In this document: positions 17,159-26,077 of the stretch, piece by piece | Layout: each line of letters begins with the position of its first letter | How positions within the stretch are numbered: the first letter of the stretch is position 1 | Assembly: GCA_015680685.1 (NCBI GenBank) | Contig: MNCI01029682.1 | Location: 1-26,077 of the forward strand | Reading direction: 5' to 3' | DNA length: 26,077 bases | From: Gnetum montanum | Lineage: Eukaryota > Streptophyta > Gnetopsida > Gnetales > Gnetaceae | Program-made: the position numbers and the translations under genes | Notes under the pieces: model-generated | Told to the model about the DNA's origin: nothing | The model's database searches: none | Seen by the model: the letters and a program-made list of their open reading frames with translations, nothing else

Positions 17159-20050
17159 TTAGCTACGTTGTTTATCCCCCTTGTCCTCTTCCATTCGGCC
17201 CAAGAGACAGAGCTCCCGAGGTAGAGCGGTATCAGTTGGGGGGTTGTTCTTTTTCTTGCCAAGAGAAGGCAGTTGCGTTTCTGCACCTTTATCCTGCCTC
17301 TGAGGTACAGGCGAAGGCACAGGGGCTAGGGGCCTAGGCTTAGGGAAGCTGAGCGTGAAATGGTCTTTCGTTGCATTAACTGATGTGTCCTCTCCCTTTT
17401 GTTTGGGAGGTGATGGTTGAAGCTTTTGGTTGGAGGTCTGCCCTTGCCTGAGAGGAGCAGCCTGTGGTTTTGGTGCCCTGATAATGAAGGCCATCCTAGG
17501 CATGGGCGCGGACGAGGCCATGGCTTGACTGTTGCTGTGTGACTGAGGGTGTATCCGAGAGGGTGCCCGTATAATGAAGGGCGGCCTCGAGACCCCACTA
17601 GCTGTCGATGAAATGGTTGGCCCCGTTTGTGAGCTGGCAGGCACACGCAAAACAAAAGGCTGTTTTGGCGGTTCCCTCCTCTCACTGTCCATACTCACCA
17701 CAGTGATTGTATAAGGATCGTCGTTTGCATTCAACGGGTCCTTATATACGTGCAATGTTTGATTTTCTGGACGCATCGGGTTGTTGTTGTCTAACTTGAG
17801 TAAACCATCATCCAGCATACGTTGAATGTCGTCTTTCAACGCCCAGTAGTAATCCGTATCGTGACCACACAGCTGGTGGTAGTCACAGAAACGGTCTAGC
17901 CTGAAAGATCTCGGAACTGGTGGTTCGTTAGGTAAGGCTAAAGAAGGGTTCTTCAGCAGTTCAGAATGACATCTGTAATGCTTCAGAGCTTCCTCGGACA
18001 TCTTCTTAAGTTGAATGTGCCCTACCCCTAACAGTTGTTTCAACAGTTCAGAATGTTTTAGAAGCAAGGCCGCTTATTTTGAACGATCCTTATGCTCAAA
18101 GTTTGGCTTTGGCTGGGGGGCCCTTCAGGGGCAGTTGTGTCTTGGCTAGTGCTGGCACCAGCCATGGTTTTAGGAGGCGCCGTGGATGCCTTCTTGTTCT
18201 TAGTCTTTACACCCTCAGTCATCGCAGCTACTGTCGTTGTCGCTGCTTTACCTTTGTCTTTGCTCTTGTTGTGTGCGTTCCTGTAGGTGACATACGCCGG
18301 GTCCTTGCTGGCCTCCGCAGCATCTTGGATGCTTCTAGTTTGAGTGAAGGCCTGGTGTAGAGAGTTGGGGGAAAGATAATACAACTTTGACTTAATAAGG
18401 TCGTTGACTGCTCCTTTGAATATAGCCAGCAGATGTGAGTCTGCGATCGGCTCGCGGATCTCATTCAAGGTAGCATTCCAGCGCTATATGAACTTTTGGA
18501 CGGGCTCGAGCGGGTCTTGTTTCACCCCCATGAGCTGATCCAATGTGACTTTCGGTTTCAAGTTGTATTTGAAGCGGGTCACAAATTGGGTCAGCAGCTC
18601 TTCCAAGGTTGAGATGGAAGAGCGTGGGAGGGCTCGGTACCAATCCAAAGCTTTCCCTGTTAGAGACATTGCAAAGACTCGGATGATGGTGTGTGGCCAC
18701 TGTTGCAACAACAAGGACTCAGACCTAAACGTGACCAAGTGAGCGTTGGGATCTCCCTCCCCATTGTACTTGGTAAAATGAGGTAGGGACATCCCTGGCG
18801 GCAACGATAGCATAGGGACCGCTGGACTAAACGGATCATCCGGGTAAAAGTCCATGATCTGAATGGTATCAGAACCAGCAGCTTTGAGGCGTCGAACCTC
18901 CTCAGTGAGAGTCTGTATAAGCTGGAAGGCCTGGTCCAGACCTGTTGACGGAGGTGTCTGTGTAGAAGGCATAGGAGGTTGGACTGGGAGGGTGGCGCTA
19001 GGAAATGGAAATGATGGGAGAGGTTGGCTAGCTGCTTGTGGGGCGGGGATCCCTGCAGGCAGAGGAGCCTGTGAAGACCACCACCCACTAGTTTGCGAAG
19101 AGGGGTTAGCCGCCACCTGCTACGTAAGATAAGGATAGATATACTACGGGACCACCTGTGGAACTTGCGTTGCAGGTGCAACAGATGGTTGCACACCATA
19201 CAGCGCAGACTGGTTATGTTGCACTGCAGGGTTGGCCCACTGACTTGTGGCAGGTTGTTGGATGTATGTTTGTGGCTGAACAGCTGTGGTGATCTATTGA
19301 GTTGGAGGGGGCGGGAGCGGTGAAGTCTGCGTTGGGTGAGTTGTTGATATGGTGTGAGGTTGTATCTGAGGGATGAAATGGGGTGCAGTGGTTGCTAGAA
19401 CCACCGCTGGAATGCTGAGTACTCGTGATGATGCGACTACCCCCATATTATTATGGGGCACTTGCACTTGCAGCCCAGATGGCTGCACAGTGGCTTGTGA
19501 AATGATGCGGACATGCATCTATGTGGTTATGGCTGAGTCAAGAGGAGCGGCCTCTCCGTTGAAAGGAAACATGGGATTTACGTACGTGTGGGGGCTCAGA
19601 GTATGGAACGAATGTTCCGACTGAGCTTCCAATTCATCCTCTTCCTCCTGCCCATTCTGGGATTCCACCATAGCCTATGTAGCTTGGCTCTTGGCCATGA
19701 CCAACTATGTGATAAGTTCATGTTGATGTTCGGTCAGGGGAATAATGTCGTAAGCTGTTGGTTTGAAATCATGACCCCCCTCAGTGGATCACCTCAAAGT
19801 TTCGTTTCACTTCGACCTCGGCTCGGCTAAGAGCTAGCTTCGCCTAGATCTTAACACATATAAAGTTGTATTCTTCAGGGGTTATGACCGTGAAGATGGG
19901 CTCTTTTCCCTGAAGTCTCAATCATCAGCGCAATGGCCCTTGAGATCCTGTTGCGCCAGGAGCTGGTCTGGTGACCGCAATAGGGTTCATAGATGTGGCA
20001 CCCAAATCGGCAGGGACCATGGTAGTTGTGGTCGTGTACAAGGAATCCAT
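17159..20050 (-). pseudogene. Gag part of the Gag-Pro polyprotein
   Basis: Gag forms the virus-like particle. The chosen start is ATG at 20050-20048 (MDSLYTTTTMVPADLG), about 235 bases after the primer-binding site. Its frame continues through EPIFTVITPEEYNFICVKI. A 6-C run near 19775 (+ strand) shifts the frame by one. A Gln/Pro-rich region (19518-18990) follows, then the core Gag domain (FAMSLTGKALDWYRALPRSS; LLTQFVTRFKYNL, about 18870-18300). A second frameshift lies near 18060. Then comes a knuckle-like motif, FCDYHQLCGHDTDYYWALK (about 17840-17890), whose last Cys is replaced by Tyr. In-frame stops are mostly TAG at former Gln codons, plus TGA at former Arg codons near 19917 and 19783. 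A basic Pro-rich tail ends at TAA 17161-17159. Confidence 0.85.
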
Positions 20051-20292
20051 TGAGCAATGAGATTAACGATAACTGGTAATCAGATCTAAGAAATGACTAG
20101 CAACAAAAGCAAGAATAGGCTTTCTACCCTGTAGGATTCCAAAGAAATCGTCCTTGCGACCGATCTACACCACACGATTTGCCGTAAACTTCCCTAGAGG
20201 TATTACGTCTACGGTTTAGGGTATGGATCGCTAACAGGGCTACCCAAAATATTCAGATCGGAGCCTAGGCCCTCCTTCTAGCACCAGAAAAT
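20051..20292 (-). other. 5' leader of the element with candidate primer-binding site
   Basis: On the minus strand the 5' LTR ends at 20293, followed by ATTTTC and then TGGTGCTAGAAGGAGGG (20286-20270). A TGG start just downstream of the LTR is the usual primer-binding site, pairing with the CCA end of a tRNA. The tRNA was not identified. The rest is a short leader of about 220 bases before the Gag ATG at 20050. Confidence 0.6.
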
Positions 20293-21887
20293 TGTAACGA
20301 TAGAAAATGTCGGCAGCTGGAAAATAGCAAACAAAATCCCGCGTACACAATTTTAACCACAAATCCTTGCGAGGGCTACATTGGAAAAATGAATCCGCGG
20401 CACCCTGAATGGTCTTGTCGATCAGACAGGGACTTACTAATCAGTAAAATGATGGAGATTATGAATATCTCGTGGAACGATCTGATTCGAGGAATCGCAA
20501 AATGAGGGAAAAACGACGTAGATGAATTGTAACGATGATAACGTTAAACACGATAAGAGGAGGCTAACACAAGAGAAACGCGTAGTTTCACGATCTATGC
20601 TTTGACTTGAAAAATGTATATTTTGTATATCACGTTACACTGGGAAGACCCTGATTACTTGATGTAAAGCAAGCACAAAACAACAAGAAAACTGTCCAAA
20701 CAGAAGTTCAATCTACCTCATGGGCCAAAGCTGGGATGCAAGGAAGGTCAAGCTCTGACGTCTATCGATCAACTGTTTCTGACCAATACAGTCTGCAAAC
20801 CATGCAAGATGATCTCACGATCTTTGATACACTTCTTTCGCCTTAGGTAATTTCTATTTAGGACCGCCAATGATCGCTGATCGAGAAAGTTGTATCTTCC
20901 CCAAAAGAACGATTACTCTTGTTACCGATGCCCAAAGCGAACTGTGCTTTGTTTCTGCCGAAAGGTGACGCTATCAACAATTGCCATAGTGCTGCTCTCT
21001 CTGTCTCTGATCAAAGTGATAAGTGCTCCTGTGCTTAGAAAAATGTCCTTGCCTCTTTGATTTGCCAACCCTTGTATCTTTGTCAACTGGGGTATTTATA
21101 GGCTGCAACATCCTGTGGAAAAGGCGCAACCCTGATGACGTGTGTCCCGAATGTTTCGGGTACTGTTGGCCTGACCATTATTATTTCAAACTTTTTGACT
21201 ACACACAATACGCTTATTTTCGTATTGTATGTGTAAAGAACAGATGCACGTCGGGCATGTTTCAACTGTCTTTCGGTTATATTACGCTCATTCACGCTGC
21301 GTTGCGTGCACGAGCATAACATAACATGGAAACAATGGATTCAAGCTGTTTTACACTCGCTTACGCAGCTGCACATAATGGAGCGTAAATGATGTCTAGC
21401 TTGGCGATGCAATACGCTGTGATACGCTACGTTGTGTGATGAGCGTATGATGACCAATCCGCACGCCAAGAGAAAAGGGTTGATCTGTTGCACTTTCTTA
21501 GACTTTGCCTTTGACTATTTTCAAGCTCATTACGCTACCATGCATAACAAAGCGTAAACCTGGCCTTGAACAAAAGACTTAGAAAAATATATGATAAGTC
21601 ACATATTATGCTGCTCAAGCCTCTCCCCATGCCGAAGTAACTAGCCTTCTGATGCCGGACTATGTTTAAATAGAATCACGCTAAGCGCCATTACGCTACG
21701 TCGCGTGATATAGCATAAACAGGTAAACATAGTAAGATTAGGAATCTGCATAGGAAGTTGAAGACTTGATGCTACGTGCCTCTTGGTGTTGCTCTATTTT
21801 ATTCTCCCTTCTGGAATTTTGACATGCGCCCTTGCCTGAATTGCGAATCTTTGCCTGAGGCCGACTCGCAATTTTCACAGTGTTTCA
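20293..21887 (-). repeat. Right LTR (5' LTR relative to element transcription)
   Basis: This copy of about 1595 bp is the partner of 4136-5731. In + orientation it begins TGTAAC and ends TTTCA, so its TG...CA ends are intact. It should hold the element promoter, U3 being its high-coordinate part. It shares the TATA box (21093-21101) and the GCGTAA inverted-repeat modules with the left copy. Confidence 0.93.
21093..21101 (-). promoter_or_regulatory. TATA box of the 5' LTR
   Basis: CTATAAATA on the minus strand is identical to the left LTR copy despite general LTR divergence. Transcription toward Gag would start roughly 30 bases lower in coordinate. Confidence 0.62.
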
Positions 21888-21892
21888 GTTCC
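21888..21892. repeat. Target-site duplication, right copy
   Basis: GTTCC directly follows the CA end of the right LTR and matches 4131-4135. Confidence 0.88.
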
Positions 21893-23290
21893 TATCCCAA
21901 AAATCTATAAAATCATAAAATCCACAAAGAAAAACGTGATAGAAATTCAAAGCACACTCGTTAGAAAAAATAGAAAGCTACAAGCACTCATTATGGGACT
22001 AGAAATACATGTTACCCATGCTTGAAGGTCCCCTCTAACTAAGGCCCTTTTCTTACTTTTTGTTTCTCTTTTCTTCTCTAATAAGGAATCGTGTTTGATC
22101 TGTGGGAGAATTCTTGTGTTTGAAAGGATGGTCTAGTCTTAGAGTGGTGATGTGAATTCACTAAAAGTGGTTGGTTTTTATCTAGACTAAGGATGAACTT
22201 TATCAGGTCATTTAACCATAACATCAACAAGGGACTTCATGTGACCACAATTAGGAATTCCATTCCACTTTCTCTCTCATCCATCAATTCTTTTCATAAC
22301 TTACCTCACTATTGGTTTTCATGTTTTGCTTAATGTCTTAGTTTGATGCGTTAAAATTCCTAAATGGATTCTTCCAAATTTGGTCCTTCAATTTTTGTAA
22401 CCATTAATCAATTATGGAGCCCATGGAATTTTTAGTTGATGTTATGTAAGCATAAAAAGGGCATCAACCTACTATGGGAAGGTTCCACTTGCATGTCTCT
22501 TGGTTGGGTTCATTAACTCCCTTATCCTTAGGCATTTTTGCAATCAAATCTTTTACATTCCCCATCATTTGCATCCAACTATGTGCTCCTTAAGGCATAT
22601 CTTCAATCAATTTCTGTCTATTGTGAAATATCAAGCCCTCTTCATGCATCCCATTATGTTCTTAGCATCTTAGGCTTCCATTTGATTCCAATTTTGCTGA
22701 AAAAATTCTTGTATTTTTTGAATTTTAACTTGGTCAAACTATGGTCAATAGTTGTATCGACTAGGCCCAATCGACGTAGCTAACCATGTCAACTAGGCCT
22801 AGTTGAGGAGGTCCAATCAATGCATGGAAAAACTTCTGTATATAGAACTCACCAATTAGGAATTTTTTGCCATTTTCTTCAAACATAAGGGAAGCTTTTG
22901 AAATTTTTCAAAGCTCAAAAGCTTCCAAAGATGGTAACTTTTTGACCATTTGTTTGATTTACTCCATTCTTTAGTCATGTAGCTTCCAAAGGTATGCTCT
23001 ACATCATGGGGGCAACAAACCTTAAGTTTTTAATGATTAAATTTTTCAAAAATTTTCTAACTCCCCCATGGGTTTAACAAATCAATAATATTGAAATACT
23101 AAGTAATGAATTTTAAACACTTCCAACATACTTTGGTAACTTATTTAATCAAATAATAATAAAATAATGTTAAAATAATGAAACCAACCATGATCACAAC
23201 TTAGCCAAGTGTAACTACCTCAAGAGATAAGGTATTTCAAATGTTTTAAAGTTATGCATTAATTGCTAATCCTTGGTCATGTTGTGATTA
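21893..23290. other. AT-rich outer DNA without a gene
   Basis: This is the continuation of the sequence interrupted at 4130. It is AT-rich with no supportable coding region. An open frame at 22538-22783 shows no family features. A perfect 14-base palindrome (AACTAGGCCTAGTT) lies at 22791-22804, close to related CGACTAGGCCC sequence near 22757. It may be untranslated or LTR-derived DNA of an older element. Confidence 0.4.
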
Positions 23291-24879
23291 TAGATGGCAC
23301 CTAGACCAAAACACCCATAGGAAAGAGAACCATCCCAAACAAGGATCAAATGACTTGGAGCTAGAAGAGATCAACAAGAATAAGCCAAAGAATAGGTAGC
23401 AGAAACTCATATGATGGGACCTCTTCGAGAGGAGCCTAAAGTGGAATTTGTCTGATAAATTCCCAAAGAAGTGGCTACAACTAAACAATCTCCTCAAGAT
23501 GAGGTCCCAAGATCAATTCCAAGAATTGAGGTCACATTGACTCAAGCCTATCTTGATTAGATCAAGGCTTGTGACATCCAACATTCAGTTCTCCAAGAAT
23601 TAAACTTTGGACCATTCCTAGAACATGATCTAGTAGAAGACAAGATGTACTTATAGAACTCTTCCATGTGGCTAATCATCACTTCCAATGGGTAATGATA
23701 CATGGGAGAGACATATCTCTTCTAGAATGGTAGGTAGGAAAGAGCCACTATGAAAATCAAGGATATTCAAGTGTCCTACTCAATGATGGCCACTATGCAG
23801 GCCCTTGGGTTGCCTGATATTGAAAGAAATTTGGTAGAGATCTCCACACAAGCAAACCTAGAGGCAAAGAAGAAGTGAACCTAGTAGTGTTATGGAGTGG
23901 ACCACAAGAAGTATAGTGTACTCACCCTAGCAAAGCACATATATTTTAAGATAGCAATCTAACACCTCAATTTCACAATGAGACCTAACAAGATGTTCAC
24001 TTTCTCCACCCATGTGTATGCCTTTCTAAGTAGAAATTCCCTATGAACCTTATATAGCTAATTGATCTAGAGATAGAGAAGTGATTAAAGGAAAACAAAC
24101 ATAGAAGGAAAGACCTACCCTTTCCACACCTCATTTGAAAACTACGCAAAATGGTATGGATAGTATGTTAGGCTAATGACACAATCAAGCATGCTTCTAT
24201 TACCTCTTGGGTAGAAATGATGAAGATCGTGAAAAATAAAAAGGAGTAGCAACCACCACCTCTACCACCCACTCATGAAATAATGTTGGAGGCTAGCACA
24301 TGTCCATGATCTAAGAGTAGCTCTTGGGATAGCAAGAGTAGTGAACAAGCATGAGTGGTGGCAACCGAACTGTGTATCACTTAGTGATGAGTCACTTTAA
24401 AAAAGTGGCTTAAATCATTAGTCAAATGGAGGGAGGTGGACTAATTTTCTCAACCCAAAGAATGTAGCTATCTATAATATCAAATCCTGATACTTGAGAT
24501 GTAATGGTACCTCTCTCACAATAGCAACAATTTCTAGAAATCTCTAGGAATGCTACTACTTTTTCAATGTGTCTAGAGGAGGGCAAGGGAAAAACTACCT
24601 TGGTGATGCAGCAAAATGGCTAGGAGATAGTAGCAGAGATGGTTGCAGATAGAATTGTTAAAGCATTGAATGCACCTATAGTGCTTGTACTAGACATTTC
24701 TACCCTTAGAGATGTGTAAACATTCATAGAAATAGTTAGTCATATATTGAGCATAGCCTAGCATGAGGAGTTGTTGGATCGACTATTGGAAATCAGAAAA
24801 CTAATTCTAGATGTCTTCGATCTCCAAATACAATCACTACAACCTAGTCAGAGTTTCTAGAAGAAAATGGCAACTGAAT
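23291..24879 (+). pseudogene. Decayed + strand coding relic, unrecognised
   Basis: Short protein-like pieces alternate between + frames with many TAG stops. Examples are LQELNFGPFLEHDLVEDKMY (23598-23657), MMATMQALGLPDIERNLVEI near 23780-23840, and HLNFTMRPNKMFTFSTHVYAF near 23960-24030. The density of protein-like pieces suggests a former large reading frame leading into the coiled-coil region that follows. I do not recognise a family. It may be an extra ORF of an older retroelement, because gypsy pol remnants on the same strand lie left of the insertion. Confidence 0.35.
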
Positions 24880-26077
24880 TATATTGGAGGGGCAACTTGA
24901 AATATCCCAAGTACAAAACTAGCACCTGGCTATGAAGGTTTCTAAATTAAGAGCCCATCTTACTAATCCTGCGCTTCTCAACCCTACATTAACAGATGAT
25001 GAAGCTTTCAAATAGCTTCAAGATAAGTTCAAAAAGATTGAGGATGCTAAGAAGATGGTTGTGTTTAATTAGTCCTTGGCCAACGCCATGATGCATAGTA
25101 TTTAAAAGGTCTTGAACCAAACTTTTCATGACAATGTGATTTTGACCACAGAGAATCATCACCTATGGAATGTTGATACGCAAAAACAATAGATGCTAGA
25201 TTTCATCCATTAATAGTAGGAGCAGCTAGCCAAATTGAACACTGAACTAAGAAGATTGATAACAAAAAATAGAAATCTCTCCATATAGGAATTCTAGGCT
25301 CTTCGTCAATAATCTGCAATAAAGATAGCTACCTAGAAAAATGAGGCTCTCCAATTTGAAAGAGTCAAAAATCAGTATAAAGATTAGGTGAGTCTTCAAA
25401 AAGAGATCAATGAAAAACACATTCAAATTACAAAGGTGAAAGTTGATGATGCCCTCTAGTAGTTTAAAGAAGAAGGTAATGTTTGGCAATCCATCTTTGA
25501 TGGGCTTAATGACTATAACAAAGCAAAAATTTTCATGAAGGAGTTACAAATAAATGAGATGATGGACTATATGAAGCTTGTCAATCTCCATTATGCAAAC
25601 CTAAAAATGTTGACTGCTAGATGGCTATGGTTAGAATTGGAGAAGAAAGTGGTTAGCTCCTACTTGTTCTATGAGGAAAAGTTTAAAATCCATAGGGAAA
25701 CCAAGAATAAGCTTGAGATTACTAATGCTGAACTTGAGATTCTTAAGGCATAATTAACTTATCAAAGATCCATTTCTAAGAACTTAACCAAAAGTATTAG
25801 AAATTGTAGAATGATCTCAAGGCATTTGATGTTGAACGTAAACTTTTTGCTGCCTCATTTGTCAACGTGAAGGAGCTATTCCCAATAATGCCCTATCCTT
25901 GGGATGTTTCCATGTCAATCCACATTAGCAATGCTATGTAGACCATGCATGATCCCAAGGGTAAGGAGAAGAAGATGAAGGAACTATTAGATGCCTTCTG
26001 TCCTCCANTTGTCCTCCAATAGAGGTTGTAGTTGCTGTAGGCCAAACAAAACCGCCTCAACCATTGCATGCACTTGA
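24880..26077 (+). pseudogene. Decayed long coiled-coil protein, continues past the window
   Basis: One + frame runs from about 24885 to 25753 through many stops, most of them TAG at positions that read as Gln in context. It is rich in Leu, Glu, Lys and Gln in heptad-like spacing (LAKLNTELRRLITKNRNL; LEITNAELEILKA), so a long coiled coil is likely. An intact stretch lies at 25535-25753. After a frameshift near 25800 the frame continues as LKAFDVERKLFAASF and VKELFPIMPYPWDVSMSIH to the window end. An ambiguous base lies at 26007 between two TGTCCTCCA copies. The protein is unidentified; a retroelement extra ORF is my best guess. Confidence 0.45.

Larger units (their letters stand above)
4136..21887 (-). 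mobile_element. Nearly complete ~17.75-kb Ty3/gypsy LTR retrotransposon, Tat/Ogre-like, with antisense cargo
   Basis: The element has two LTRs of about 1.6 kb, a 5-bp target duplication, a candidate primer-binding site and a polypurine tract. Coding order on the minus strand is Gag, protease, large insert, RT, RNase H, archaeal-type RNase H, integrase, tandem-repeat 3' region. An added archaeal-type RNase H after the normal RNase H is diagnostic of the plant Tat group (Ogre, Retand and relatives). The gap of about 5 kb between protease and RT, filled by an antisense gene, and the two hairpin-repeat arrays are unusual. About 25 in-frame stops and at least three frameshifts in the sense genes make it non-autonomous now. 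It is nested in older gypsy DNA. Confidence 0.92.

Noticed and set aside
18079-18360. A + strand hydrophobic open frame that looks membrane-like.
   Set aside because: It is the antisense shadow of the Lys/Ala/Thr-rich Gag region.

Overview
This window looks like repeat-dense nuclear DNA from a large-genome plant. A gymnosperm is plausible, but the sequence alone does not prove it. Nearly everything recognisable is Ty3/gypsy LTR-retrotransposon DNA. No host housekeeping gene, rRNA, tRNA or CRISPR array was seen.

Layout. (1) 1-4130: a very old, heavily mutated Ty3/gypsy pol relic on the + strand (protease, RT, RNase H, integrase fragments), then AT-rich DNA. (2) 4131-21892: a nearly complete LTR retrotransposon of about 17.75 kb inserted into that older DNA. 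It has a 5-bp target-site duplication (GTTCC), LTRs of about 1.6 kb at 4136-5731 and 20293-21887, a candidate primer-binding site and a polypurine tract. Its genes run on the minus strand: Gag and protease (20050-16262), then RT, RNase H, a second archaeal-type RNase H and integrase (10966-7420). The extra RNase H and the domain order point to the Tat/Ogre group. (3) 21893-26077: AT-rich outer DNA, then another decayed + strand coding relic ending in a long coiled-coil region that runs off the window.

The striking part is between protease and RT of the 17.75-kb element. That gap holds a multi-exon gene in antisense (+ strand, about 11.7-15.44 kb). Six consecutive GT-AG introns of 70-112 bp join its exons in phase into a protein of about 1,070 residues. 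The N-terminal part resembles the plant FCP1/NIF-like (HAD-fold) domain but lacks the usual catalytic acids. The middle is unrecognised, followed by a likely coiled coil and a very acidic tail. On the element's own strand, a GT donor after the protease (16300) and an AG acceptor before RT (10967) would remove this whole 5.3-kb block as one intron and fuse Gag-Pro to Pol in frame. That is the position of the known Ogre intron. The working model is an Ogre-like element carrying an antisense, intron-bearing cargo gene inside its own intron.

Two tandem-repeat arrays in the element (about 6841-7392 after integrase; 15641-16031 in the putative intron) have different sequences but the same small hairpin plan, with compensatory stem changes. 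The LTRs carry repeated TTACGC...GCGTAA inverted-repeat modules.

The element is now defective. I count about 31 in-frame stops across Gag-Pro, Pol and the antisense gene, roughly 24 of them TAG. This fits CAG-to-TAG and TGG-to-TAG decay by deamination of methylated cytosine.
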